15,429 nt of DNA from Clostridiales bacterium UBA1779 (lineage in GTDB: Bacteria > Bacillota > Clostridia > Oscillospirales > CAG-272): contig DCGL01000112.1 in the NCBI GenBank assembly GCA_002314565.1, positions 1 to 15,429 of the forward strand, written 5' to 3'. The notes beneath the pieces are model-generated. The model did no database searches, was not told the DNA's origin, and saw only the letters and a list, made by a program, of their open reading frames with translations. Of the stretch, positions 1-8,219 are shown in pieces. Position 1 is the first letter of the stretch; each line of letters begins with the position of its first letter. The translations under genes and the position numbers were made by a program.

Positions 1-963
1 ATACTCAATGCAGGCACCAAGGCTCAGAACTACAATATCACCACGTGCTATGGCGACCTGACTGTCAATAAGGCCGATCTGACGGTTTCCGCCACAAAGG
101 ATCAGGACGTTCTGTTCGGCAATAACGGCGCTGAAATTATCTGGAATTTCGAAGGAGCTGCATACGGTGAAGAAGCAGCCCTTGCAGGAGCTCCCGTACT
201 TGATTCATGGACACTCGGCAGCCAGCTCGTTTTCAAGGGAACTCTCACACTTGCAGATAACGGCGCATTCCTTGCCCGCAACTACAATATGGTATTTGAA
301 AACGGAATTTGCGTAAACGTTTACTCTGCAGAAATTTCTCTCGCAGATATTGACTTCAGTGCCTACGGCGTATACACCGGAAGCGAAATCAAGGCCGACT
401 ACATCGCTGCATCATACAATGGCAAGAAGCTTGTTGAAGGCACTGACTATGAAGTAGCTTACCTTGACAACGTAAATGCCGGTCAGGGTACAGCCCGTAT
501 CATCATCACGGGTAAGGGCTGCTACTGCGGCCAGACAGTAAGATGGTTCACAATTGCTCCTGCTTCCGTTTCAGGATGGACAGTATCAGAAATTGCAAAC
601 CAGAAGTACACAGGCTACACCGTAACCCCTGCCGTCACGGTAAGTGAAGGCGAAAAGGTCCTTGTTAAGGACGTTGATTACAAGCTGACATTTGCAAACA
701 ACGTAAATGCCGGCACAGCCACCGCTGTTGTTTCGGGAATCGGAAACTACGATGGCAAGATTAAGAAGGTCTTCATCATTGAGAAGGCTGAAGGCGAAGG
801 CGAACAGGAAGTCGTTCCCACGATATTCGACCTTGTAAAGCTTCAGAAGCTGCTCTCAGGTCAGACAGTTGAAACCGGAAACGTAAATCTCGACGTAAAC
901 GGTGACGGTAACATCGATATCTTTGACCTTGTCAGACTCAAGAAGAGGATTGCAAACGGATAA
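1..963 (+). CDS. 3' end of secreted repeat protein with C-terminal type I dockerin (partial)
   Basis: The frame is open from base 1, so the 5' end lies outside the window; 320 residues are visible. Residues about 1-27 are the end of an MBG-like domain (pattern NYNIT..GDLTVNKA) and 28-112 look like a further divergent one. Residues about 122-186 and 202-260 are two copies of a common Firmicutes surface repeat with the pattern YTG...DY.v.y.NNvNAGtA...G.GnY.G. The C-terminus (about 272-320) is a type I dockerin: the second calcium loop DVNGDGNIDIFD (298-309) is complete, while the first repeat keeps only the helix IFDLVKLQKLL and lacks an obvious D.N.DG loop. The protein is probably exported and bound to a cohesin scaffold or the cell surface; the catalytic or binding part, if any, is upstream. 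The dockerin call is firm; overall function is unknown. Confidence 0.85.
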   Translation: MLNAGTKAQNYNITTCYGDLTVNKADLTVSATKDQDVLFGNNGAEIIWNFEGAAYGEEAALAGAPVLDSWTLGSQLVFKGTLTLADNGAFLARNYNMVFENGICVNVYSAEISLADIDFSAYGVYTGSEIKADYIAASYNGKKLVEGTDYEVAYLDNVNAGQGTARIIITGKGCYCGQTVRWFTIAPASVSGWTVSEIANQKYTGYTVTPAVTVSEGEKVLVKDVDYKLTFANNVNAGTATAVVSGIGNYDGKIKKVFIIEKAEGEGEQEVVPTIFDLVKLQKLLSGQTVETGNVNLDVNGDGNIDIFDLVRLKKRIANG

Positions 964-974
964 TATTAAATAAC

Positions 975-1014
975 GCAAAACAGCCGGCCGGGTTTCCCCG
1001 ACCGGCTGTTTTGC
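975..1014 (+). terminator. Intrinsic terminator of the dockerin gene
   Basis: An 18-base arm at 975-992 pairs with 997-1014 with one C/A mismatch, leaving a TTTC loop. The T run lies inside the 3' arm (GTTTTGC) rather than after it. It sits 11 bases after the stop codon. Confidence 0.8.
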
Positions 1015-1025
1015 AGTTTGAAAAT

Positions 1026-1100
1026 TACACAATGTATTATTATGTATAAATACACAAAGTATTATCATATTTGTATACACACTGCATTATCACATATTTA
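1026..1100. repeat. Three tandem 25-base direct repeats
   Basis: Units at 1026-1050, 1051-1075 and 1076-1100 abut exactly. Each starts TACACA and carries an ATTAT core at the same offset. By hand alignment units 1 and 2 match at 19 of 25 positions, and units 2 and 3 also at 19 of 25. The array ends 13 bases before a promoter -35 box, so it could be a set of regulator-binding sites; this is inference. The array is almost pure A/T plus the CACA motif. Confidence 0.7.
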
Positions 1101-1113
1101 TTAATATAATATC

Positions 1114-1142
1114 TTGATTTCCAGCTGATAAAATGATACAAT
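1114..1142 (+). promoter_or_regulatory. Sigma-A-like promoter for the M16 peptidase operon
   Basis: TTGATT (1114-1119), a 17-base spacer and TACAAT (1137-1142). A small A/T hairpin (1140-1147 with 1152-1159) overlaps the -10 box. A second TATAAT at 1164-1169 has no matching -35. The promoter lies between the tandem repeats and the palindromic elements, leaving a leader of about 170 bases. Confidence 0.5.
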
Positions 1143-1173
1143 AATATGTCAATATTATTTTTGTATAATTCAT

Positions 1174-1225
1174 CTTGCCTTCCCCACGGGGGAAGGTGTC
1201 AGGCCTTTGGCCTGACGGATGAGGC
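1174..1225 (-). repeat. Palindromic intergenic repeat, family A, copy 1
   Basis: Read on the minus strand this is GCCTCATCCGTC, then a hairpin (GTCAGGCC/GGCCTGAC around AAA), then CACC and a second hairpin (CCTTCCCC/GGGGAAGG type), ending in GGCAAG. The same frame with a different middle hairpin occurs at 12695-12755 in the opposite orientation. I recognise similar elements as frequent in gut Clostridia intergenic DNA, from memory only. Confidence 0.7.
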
Positions 1226-1227
1226 TT

Positions 1228-1280
1228 TTCAGACGACAAAAGACCACGACGCGAGTCGGATTGTCCCCCTGACATCTGAA
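1228..1280. repeat. Palindromic intergenic repeat, family B, copy 1
   Basis: Outer arms TTCAGA (1228-1233) and TCTGAA (1275-1280) with an inner CGAC-GCGA-GTCG hairpin. The internal sequence GACAAAAGACC.CGACGC.AGTC matches the reverse complement of 8166-8207 and the right arm of 8220-8300, so at least three related copies exist here. It falls in the leader of the peptidase gene. Confidence 0.7.
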
Positions 1281-1319
1281 TTGTATGGCAAAACTTATCA
1301 ACTATACGTGAGGAACAGA

Positions 1320-4235
1320 ATGAAAGTTAATGATTTATTTCACGGTTTCAGAGTAAAATCAGTCACAGAGCTTGAAGAAATCAAGGCAAAAATGTGGCGT
1401 ATGGAGTACGAGAAAAACGGGGCCGACCTTGTCTGGTTCGAAAGGGAAGATGCCAATGCCAATATGACCTTCGGAATCGGCTTCAAGACCGTTCCCGATG
1501 ACGATACGGGTGTATTCCACATTATCGAGCATTCCGTTCTCTGCGGTTCCGATAAGTACCCGGTAAAGGAGCCCTTTGTCGAACTCATCAAGAGCTCGGT
1601 CAATACCTTCCTCAACGCCATGACCTATAACGACAAGACGGTTTACCCCATCTGCAGCCGCAATAAAAAGGATTTTCTTAATCTGATGGACGTCTATCTT
1701 GACGCGGTTTTTCATCCGCTGAGCATCAGAAATCCGCTTGCTTTCCGTCAGGAGGGCTGGCACTGGGATATTGATGACGAAGGAAAAGCCAGCGCCAACG
1801 GTGTCGTTTACAGTGAAATGAAGGGCGCTTATGCCTCAGCCGACAGAATCATTTTCAGAGAACTTTACCGTTCTCTTTTCCCTGAAAACTGCTACTCAAA
1901 AGAGTCCGGCGGTGACCCCGAACATATCACAGAGCTGACTTACGAAAAATACCGTGAAAACCATCAGCGTTTCTACTCAGCGACCAATTCAAGAATCTTC
2001 CTTGACGGTATTATCGACCTTGATCCCGTATTCGAAAAATTGGACTCCTTCCTTTCTGAATACGACAGAATCGAAGTCAATGCGGATATCCCTTTCCAGC
2101 AGCCGGTTGAAGCCCCCGAAAAGACGGTATTTTATCCCATCGGGGATGACGAAAAAGCCGAAAAGAAGACAATGCTCTGCCGCGGTTACGTTATCGGAGA
2201 CTTCCGCGAACATCTGAAATTCGGTGCCGCCGATCTGCTTTTCGACGTTCTGTGCGGAAACAACGAGGCCCCCGTCAAGAAGGCAGTGCTTGAAAGCGGA
2301 CTTGCAGAAGACGTCAGTATGTTTGTCGACGGCGGAATTCAGCAGATTCCCGTCTGCATAAAAATCAAGAATACCGACGCAGAGAACAAAGATAAGCTCT
2401 GGGCTTTAATTGAGAAGGAGCTCAGAAATCAGATCGAAAACGGCATAGATAAAGAAGAGCTTGAAGCAACTCTCAATGCCTACGAATTCAACCAGAGAGA
2501 GCAGGAGGACGGTCTGAAGGGACTCGGGAACTGCCTCAATTCAATGAATGCCTGGCTGTACGGCGGTGATCCTGCCTCTGTCTTTGACAACAATGAAATT
2601 CTGAAGCAGCTTCGTGAAAAGATCAATGACGGAAGCCGGTTCTATGAAAACCTGCTTGAAGATATGTTCTTTACCTGTCGCCATACTGCATCCGTCGTAT
2701 TGCTTCCGTCAAAGACTCTTGCCGCCGAACAGCTTGCCGCCGAGGCCGAAAGATGCAGAAAAGCATCTGAGAGCTGGAGCAAATGGGAACGCAAAAAAGT
2801 TGAAGACGACCTTGCCGAACTGAAGCGTTTTCAGGCAACGGAAGACAGGGAAGAGGACGTGGCAAAGCTTCCGAGACTGAAGATATCGGATCTCACTGAA
2901 AAGGTTCCCCCCGTCCGTGCAAAAATCGACACGTTCTGCGGACGTCCCCTGCTTCGCAACCCGCAGGATACAAACGGTATTGTATACGGCCGTGTTCTGT
3001 TCAATATGGACGATATTACGAATGATGAGCTGAACACCATGCTGCTTGTCGACGAAATCATCGGTGATATCGGAACGAAGAAACACACTGCCCAGCAGAT
3101 ACTTCATATTCAGAAACGCGACCTCGGTGCGTTCTATACCGGTATTTCTTCAACAAAAATCGGCGCTGATTCGGATGATACGAAGCACAGACTGGACTTC
3201 TCATTTTTCTTCAGTGTGCTTGAGAGCAAAAAAGATATGCTGCTCGAACATCTGCTCGAAGTGATTAATGAGACGGTATATAACGACGAAAACGAAATTC
3301 TGATTCATGTCAGACACAGAATAAATGTCTATGAGAGCAGGCTGAAGACCTCAGGTCATGCTTTTGCAACGAAGAGAGCAAAGGCGGGAATGTCAGAGCA
3401 TGCTTACGTCAACGAGCTGCTCTCGGGCTTTGAATCACTGAAATACTTCAGAAAACTGCGCGAAAAGCTTGAAGCCGAAGGAACGGCAGCCGTTGTCGCA
3501 GATATGGAGAAAGTAACTGCCAAAATATTCAACCGTTCAAGAATGGCCGTAAGTATTACCGAAAATGCCGGTGACGAATGGCTTGAAAAGCTCTTCAGCG
3601 GAATTCACGAAGGTGAAAAGGCCGGTCCCGCATTCAGACGCGGAAAGCTTGCAAAGTTCAATGAGGGCATTGAAATTCCCGCTCAGATCGGATTTGCCGC
3701 CATGGCAGGCTACTGCCCCGATGATTTCGTATATGACGGTTCATGCTCGGTTACATCCCAGATTATTTCTTACGATTATCTGTGGAATGAGGTAAGAGTA
3801 AAGGGAGGGGCCTACGGAACCTGGCTGAATATCAGCCGTGCCGCCGGTGTTGCCTTCTCATCCTACAGAGACCCGCATTGCGCAAATTCACTTGACGTCT
3901 ACACAAAGGCCGCCGACCATCTGCGCGAAGTTGCAGATGAAAACGATTTTGAGAACTTTGTCATTGCGGCCTACGGGTCTGCAAATCCGCTTCTTACCCC
4001 GGCTTCTGAATCGTCAAATGCCGAAAACATGTGGCTTTCCGAGCTTCCTTTCACACTGCTTGAGCAGAGACGTGAAGAGATGCTGAAGACAGATGCCGCC
4101 AAGCTTCGCGAAAGCGCCGACCTGCTTGACTATATTTGCGCGCATTCAACCGTCTGCGTCATAGGCGGAGCCGAAATACTCAAGGCCTGCGGTGACAAAC
4201 TCGATAAAATCACCAAAATGTCGGATAACGGATGA
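1320..4235 (+). CDS. M16C zinc metallopeptidase, presequence protease (PreP/Cym1)-like
   Basis: A 971-residue protein of the usual length for the M16C group, which encloses and degrades short unfolded peptides in a two-half clamshell. The inverted zinc motif HIIEH is at 67-71 and the third ligand is E166 in VVYSEMKGAY, 95 residues on, the PreP spacing. The family signature SGGDP (196-200) follows, and the second half carries RVKGGAYG and SSYRDPH, the substrate-carboxylate R/Y region. The start at 1320 is preceded by GAGGAA (1310-1315). The open frame extends back to 1146, but that extension runs through two palindromic repeats and has no family similarity, so it is rejected. There is no signal peptide, so the protein is probably cytoplasmic. 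The stop codon overlaps an ATG of the next gene (ATGA at 4232), suggesting translational coupling. Confidence 0.93.
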   Translation: MKVNDLFHGFRVKSVTELEEIKAKMWRMEYEKNGADLVWFEREDANANMTFGIGFKTVPDDDTGVFHIIEHSVLCGSDKYPVKEPFVELIKSSVNTFLNAMTYNDKTVYPICSRNKKDFLNLMDVYLDAVFHPLSIRNPLAFRQEGWHWDIDDEGKASANGVVYSEMKGAYASADRIIFRELYRSLFPENCYSKESGGDPEHITELTYEKYRENHQRFYSATNSRIFLDGIIDLDPVFEKLDSFLSEYDRIEVNADIPFQQPVEAPEKTVFYPIGDDEKAEKKTMLCRGYVIGDFREHLKFGAADLLFDVLCGNNEAPVKKAVLESGLAEDVSMFVDGGIQQIPVCIKIKNTDAENKDKLWALIEKELRNQIENGIDKEELEATLNAYEFNQREQEDGLKGLGNCLNSMNAWLYGGDPASVFDNNEILKQLREKINDGSRFYENLLEDMFFTCRHTASVVLLPSKTLAAEQLAAEAERCRKASESWSKWERKKVEDDLAELKRFQATEDREEDVAKLPRLKISDLTEKVPPVRAKIDTFCGRPLLRNPQDTNGIVYGRVLFNMDDITNDELNTMLLVDEIIGDIGTKKHTAQQILHIQKRDLGAFYTGISSTKIGADSDDTKHRLDFSFFFSVLESKKDMLLEHLLEVINETVYNDENEILIHVRHRINVYESRLKTSGHAFATKRAKAGMSEHAYVNELLSGFESLKYFRKLREKLEAEGTAAVVADMEKVTAKIFNRSRMAVSITENAGDEWLEKLFSGIHEGEKAGPAFRRGKLAKFNEGIEIPAQIGFAAMAGYCPDDFVYDGSCSVTSQIISYDYLWNEVRVKGGAYGTWLNISRAAGVAFSSYRDPHCANSLDVYTKAADHLREVADENDFENFVIAAYGSANPLLTPASESSNAENMWLSELPFTLLEQRREEMLKTDAAKLRESADLLDYICAHSTVCVIGGAEILKACGDKLDKITKMSDNG

Positions 4236-4246
4236 CGGGTGAGATT

Positions 4247-5035
4247 ATGGGATTTTTAGACACGGTTATTTCCTAGCTTGCCTCTCACTGGGGTGCAATT
4301 CTCGCCATAATCGCCGTTGCCTGTGTCGGCAGCTTCATTCAGAGAGTTGCCGGCTTCGGATTCGGAATTTTCGCTATGATTTTCCTTGTGAGAATCTGTG
4401 ACACGTACTGGGAAGCAACGACACTTTCGGGCATCTTTTCGATTTTCTGCACGACTGTCGTCGTTATCAAGATGTGGAAATACTGCAATTTCAAGAAGAT
4501 GGGAAATCCTCTGATTCCGGCACTGGTCGTGAACGTTGCGATTTTCCTGGTCTTTGAAATGCTCGGAAAGAAAACGCCTTCCCTTATGTTCATCCTTCTC
4601 GGAATTGCGCTTATCGTATTGAGCCTCTGGTTCCTCTTTTTCTCGAAGAAGGTCAAAGTCAGTGACAACGTTCCGACCGGACTTGCCTGCGGCACGCTGT
4701 CAGGCGTTATGAGCGGTCTCTTTGCTATGGGAGGCCCGCCGGTTGTCGTTTATTTTCTTGCAACGGCAAAGAATAACAACAACGAATATATTGCAACAAT
4801 TCAGACCTTTTTCCTGATTACAAATCTTTGGGGCTTTGGGGTCAAGGCTGTAAAAGGCTATGTGACGACGCTTGTTCTTGTGCTTTCAGCCTTCGGTCTG
4901 CTCGGTATTCTTCTTGGGAATTACCTCGGCGAAAAGGTGTATAAGAAGCTCAGTCCCGAAATGCTGCGAAAAATCGTTTATATTTTTATGGCTGTCAGCG
5001 GGGCAGTTACCCTCGTCGAACAGCTGCTGAAGTGA
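4247..5035 (+). pseudogene. TauE/SafE-family membrane transporter interrupted by in-frame TAG at codon 10
   Basis: This frame encodes a TauE/SafE-type protein of about 262 codons with roughly eight hydrophobic segments. The two half-repeats carry the family glycine signatures: VGSFIQRVAGFGFGIFAM near the N-terminus and GTLSGVMSGLFAMGGPP in the second half. The family moves sulfite, sulfonates and other small anions. ATG 4247 has GGGTGAG just upstream; an in-frame ATG at 4232 overlaps the peptidase stop. Nine codons after 4247 is a TAG (4274-4276), and the first transmembrane segment with its conserved motif lies after it. The next in-frame ATG (4376) would remove that segment, and no GTG or TTG lies between. 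It could be a recent nonsense mutation (CAG to TAG is one step), readthrough, initiation at a rare codon, or a sequencing error. The rest of the frame is intact. Confidence 0.72.
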
Positions 5036-5059
5036 TATTTTATTTTGAAAGGCAAATAG

Positions 5060-6337
5060 ATGAAACTTATTAACATGAATCCGGCACAGAAGATTGCTGC
5101 CGTGATGACAAGACTTTACAACTCAAAGCTGACAACAACCTCCGGCGGAAATCTTTCCATTATGGACGAAAACGGAGTCCTCTGGATTTCGCCCTCCGGC
5201 ATTGACAAGGCGCATCTTACCGAAGAGGACATTATGTGGGTAACACCCGACGGAACCGTCCACGGTAAGCACAAGCCATCGTCGGAATATCCCTTCCATC
5301 TTGCAATTCTGCGCTCACGCCCCGACCTGCATGCCGTACTTCATGCTCACCCCGCCGCTCTGGTTGCTTACAGCCTTGAGCGCAAGCTTCCCGAAATGGA
5401 TATTTTCCCGGGCGTTTCCGAAATCTGCGGAAAGATTGCCATTGCAAAATACGCTCTTCCCGGAAGTCAGAAACTCGGAGATCTGATGGCAGCTGAATTT
5501 AAGAAGGGCTGCGACACCGTTCTTCTTGAAAACCACGGCGTCTGCCTTGGTGCCGACAGTCTTGAAAAGGCCTTCCAGATGTTCGAAGCTCTCGATTATT
5601 CCGCAAGAACCGGAATTGCAGCTTCAATGCTCGGCCGCGAAGCAAAGGTTCTTTCAAAGGAAGAACTCAAAGAGCAGCCTGCAGCTAAGGTGTATGCAGC
5701 ACTTGAAGGCGGAAAAGATGACGAAGCGCTCAGAGCCGATATCGTTGACAAGACGCTGCGTGCCTGCGGACACAATATGTTCACTGCTGCCACAGGCGTA
5801 TATGCTTCACGCTGCGGCGACGGATTCATCATCACTCCCGAAGGCGAAGACAGAGCAAGACTTACACCCGATATGCTCGTAAGAGTAGAAGGTGACAAGT
5901 GCGAAGCAGGAAAAACTCCTTCCGTTTATTCAGAGCTTATCGGAAAGATTCTTGCTGCCCACAGGGATATCGACACAGTTATCGTCGCCCGTGCCCCTTA
6001 CATCATGGGCTTTGCCGTAACAGGAGCCGAATTCAACTCACACATGATTCCGGAAGGCTATATTTTCATGCGCAACACCGTACGTTATCCTTACGGTACT
6101 GTTACGAAGAATCCCGATAAAATCGTCGACGGCATCAGTATGAAGAACCCGATTGCCATTATCGACAACGACTGCGTAATCGTCGCCGGCACCACTCCTC
6201 TCAACACCTACGACAGACTTGAGGTTATGGAATTCGGTGCAGAATCCCTCTGCGATATCGCTTCAATGAAGGGAACCATCGTTCCCATCAGCGAGGAAGA
6301 AATCCGCGAGATTGAAGTTGCATTCAAGCTCTGCTGA
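5060..6337 (+). CDS. Tandem class II aldolase/adducin-domain protein
   Basis: A 425-residue protein built of two class II aldolase/adducin domains, where the family norm is one of 200-230. Domain 1 (about 7-195) keeps the metal site: E76 in SSEYPFH, H95 and H97 in HAHP, H159 in ENHG, plus SGGNLS and SPSG phosphate-loop motifs; members cleave or epimerise sugar phosphates such as L-fuculose 1-phosphate. Domain 2 (about 205-425) keeps the fold (TAATGVYASR, ITPEG, GTTPL) but the HAH equivalent is ARAP and ENHG is DNDC, so it probably binds no catalytic metal. The start has AAAGG 7 bases upstream. The gene follows the TauE-like gene by 24 bases and is followed by a terminator, so it is probably the last gene of the operon. 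The substrate cannot be told from sequence; pairing with a TauE-type exporter leaves sulfonated substrates possible but unproven. Confidence 0.85.
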   Translation: MKLINMNPAQKIAAVMTRLYNSKLTTTSGGNLSIMDENGVLWISPSGIDKAHLTEEDIMWVTPDGTVHGKHKPSSEYPFHLAILRSRPDLHAVLHAHPAALVAYSLERKLPEMDIFPGVSEICGKIAIAKYALPGSQKLGDLMAAEFKKGCDTVLLENHGVCLGADSLEKAFQMFEALDYSARTGIAASMLGREAKVLSKEELKEQPAAKVYAALEGGKDDEALRADIVDKTLRACGHNMFTAATGVYASRCGDGFIITPEGEDRARLTPDMLVRVEGDKCEAGKTPSVYSELIGKILAAHRDIDTVIVARAPYIMGFAVTGAEFNSHMIPEGYIFMRNTVRYPYGTVTKNPDKIVDGISMKNPIAIIDNDCVIVAGTTPLNTYDRLEVMEFGAESLCDIASMKGTIVPISEEEIREIEVAFKLC

Positions 6338-6350
6338 TTGACTTTACGTG

Positions 6351-6400
6351 GAAAACCGCTGTGTTATCACGGATACTCACAGCGGTTTTCATAATTTTTA
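6351..6400 (+). terminator. Intrinsic terminator of the peptidase-aldolase operon
   Basis: A perfect 13-base stem, 6351-6363 with 6378-6390 (GAAAACCGCTGTG arm), 14-base loop, followed by ATAATTTTTA. The interval from here to 6530 shows no convincing gene or promoter. Confidence 0.8.
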
Positions 6401-6530
6401 TTTCAAAAGTTTTTATTTGGGGAAGAAAAGGATTGAATGAAAAAGTCTTTTTTCTCAGCGTTGCGGCTTTTGTCGGCTGAACACCGGCAATTTTGCTTCG
6501 GAAAGCCTGCCACAATCCCAAAAGAAAGTT

Positions 6531-8156
6531 ATGGTCGTAAATATGAGCGAAATATTTGTAACAGGTCACCGCAACCCGGATACCGATTCGATAGTTGCGG
6601 CGATGTCTTATGCTGCACTGCAGCACTCCCTCGGCCAGCTTGAATACCGCGCCGTACGTCTGGGCTCCGTCACCGACGAGACGAGACGTATGCTCGACAA
6701 GTTCGGGTTTGAGGCTCCGGAATTCGTCAAAAATCTTCGTGCTCAGGTCAGAGACCTGGATTTTGACCGGCCCCCTGTAATCGGTGAAAATTCGACGAAT
6801 GAATTTGCCTGGGTATCTATGGAAAAGAGTCAGTATTCGACACTTCCCGTAGCCGATGAAAGCGGAAGACTGTCGGGAATTATCACGAAGAGCGATATAG
6901 CCGAATACGATATGATGACAATTGAGCACAACTACGTTGAAGAACTGCCCGTTTTCAACCTGGTAAACGCGCTTGAAGGTCATCTTGTCAACGAATTTCT
7001 CTGCACCGTAACCGAACTTACCGGAAACGTAGTTATTGCAATAGAGTCGGACGAGGGCCTTATTGCCGAGCTGACTCACGAAAGCATTGTTATCTGCGCT
7101 GCCAACTCAAAAATAATAGAAACAGCTCTTTCAGCAGGGGTTGCGTGCATTGTTATCTGCCATTCCGAAATCAAAGCCGAATGGCGCGAAATTCCGGGAA
7201 ACGTATGCGTGATTTCCACCCCGCATTCCGCACGCGCGGTTGCAAGAAAGATTTTTGAGGCGACACCCTGCAAGAGAATCTGCCACAGAGACAAGCTGGT
7301 TTATTTTCATCTTGACGAATACGTGGATGACGTCAAAGAGAAAATGCTCGAATCAAAATACCGCAGTTACCCTGTCGTTGACGAAAACGAAAAGGTTGTC
7401 GGAATGATTTCCGGTCTTCACATGCTCAGACCGAAGAAAAAACAGGTTGTTCTTGTTGATCATAACGAGATTTCACAGTCCGTTCCTTTTCTCGATCAGG
7501 TTGAAATTCTTGAGATTATCGACCATCACCGCCTTGCGGACATACAGACGGGCCAGCCTATCTCAGTACGAAACGAGCCGGTCGGCTCTACAACCACCAT
7601 CATTGCCTCGATGTTTATTGAACGCGGTGTAATGCCGTCGCAGCAGCTGGCGGGACTTATGGCCTCCGCCATCCTGTCGGATACGGTTATGTTCAAATCG
7701 CCGACCTGTACGAAGAAGGACGTTGCGATGGCTGAAAGGCTCTGCCGCGTTGCAAAGGTCAGCATTGAAGAAATAGGAAGGGAACTGTTCTCATCCTCAA
7801 ACGATGAAAACAAGTCCGTTGAGGAACTGTTTAATTCCGATTACAAGCTCTTCAACATTTCAGAGCAGACTCTCGGTGTCGGCCAGATCACCTGTGACAG
7901 TGTCGAATGGATTGAAAAGCGCCGCTCGGAATTTATGGATTATATGGCTTCTGTCAAGCGTGACGCAAAGCTTGATATGGTAATGCTTATGGTCACCGAC
8001 CTGCTTCGCGAGGGCTCTCACCTCTATTTTATCTGCAAGCCTGAAATCATCAGCCAGGCCTTCGGCGTCGAGCCGGTCGACGGCTACGTCTTCCTTCCCG
8101 GTGTCATGAGCCGCAAAAAGCAGATAATTCCTATGCTCACTGCCCTGTGGGGATAA
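6531..8156 (+). CDS. CBS-domain family II (DHH) manganese-dependent inorganic pyrophosphatase
   Basis: This 541-residue protein hydrolyses pyrophosphate to phosphate in the cytoplasm. The DHH domain is split by a regulatory insert, as in clostridial CBS-PPases. GHRNPDTDS (12-20) supplies H13, D17 and D19. CBS-type segment 1 is about 70-125, a DRTGG-like segment about 140-240, and CBS segment 2 about 255-300. The catalytic part resumes with VDHNE (309-313), DHH (331-333) and LSDT (382-385). The C-terminal DHHA2 domain ends with the substrate-binding SRKKQ (527-531). In characterised CBS-PPases the insert binds adenine nucleotides (AMP and ADP inhibit, ATP or diadenosine polyphosphates activate), which is likely here too. 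The start is uncertain: ATG 6531 has a weak GAAAG very close by, while ATG 6543 gives the more typical MSEIFVTGH N-terminus. A stem ending in a T run follows the stop codon. Confidence 0.92.
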   Translation: MVVNMSEIFVTGHRNPDTDSIVAAMSYAALQHSLGQLEYRAVRLGSVTDETRRMLDKFGFEAPEFVKNLRAQVRDLDFDRPPVIGENSTNEFAWVSMEKSQYSTLPVADESGRLSGIITKSDIAEYDMMTIEHNYVEELPVFNLVNALEGHLVNEFLCTVTELTGNVVIAIESDEGLIAELTHESIVICAANSKIIETALSAGVACIVICHSEIKAEWREIPGNVCVISTPHSARAVARKIFEATPCKRICHRDKLVYFHLDEYVDDVKEKMLESKYRSYPVVDENEKVVGMISGLHMLRPKKKQVVLVDHNEISQSVPFLDQVEILEIIDHHRLADIQTGQPISVRNEPVGSTTTIIASMFIERGVMPSQQLAGLMASAILSDTVMFKSPTCTKKDVAMAERLCRVAKVSIEEIGRELFSSSNDENKSVEELFNSDYKLFNISEQTLGVGQITCDSVEWIEKRRSEFMDYMASVKRDAKLDMVMLMVTDLLREGSHLYFICKPEIISQAFGVEPVDGYVFLPGVMSRKKQIIPMLTALWG

Positions 8157-8157
8157 T

Positions 8158-8214
8158 AAAAAAAGATGACAAGGGACTATCCGACTTGCGTCGGGGTCTT
8201 TTGTCATCTTTTTT
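8158..8214. terminator. Bidirectional terminator made from family B palindrome, copy 2
   Basis: A perfect 14-base outer stem (8159-8172 with 8201-8214) ends in A/T runs on both sides, with an inner CCGAC-TTGC-GTCGG hairpin (8181-8194). It starts two bases after the pyrophosphatase stop codon. Its middle matches the repeats at 1228-1280 and 8220-8300, so a dispersed palindrome appears to serve as terminator. Confidence 0.75.
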
Positions 8215-8219
8215 GAAAT

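Noticed and set aside
1146..1319. 58-residue N-terminal extension of the M16 peptidase
   Set aside because: It reads through two palindromic repeats, has no similarity to the family, and ATG 1320 has a proper ribosome site and family-like N-terminus.
6437..6643. Plus-strand 68-codon frame with a fair ribosome site before the pyrophosphatase
   Set aside because: It overlaps the pyrophosphatase by over 100 bases in another frame and its product is low in plausible structure; at most a leader peptide.
6324..7079. Minus-strand 251-residue open frame
   Set aside because: It lies antisense to the pyrophosphatase coding region, shows no recognisable motif, and the plus-strand protein has full family motifs.
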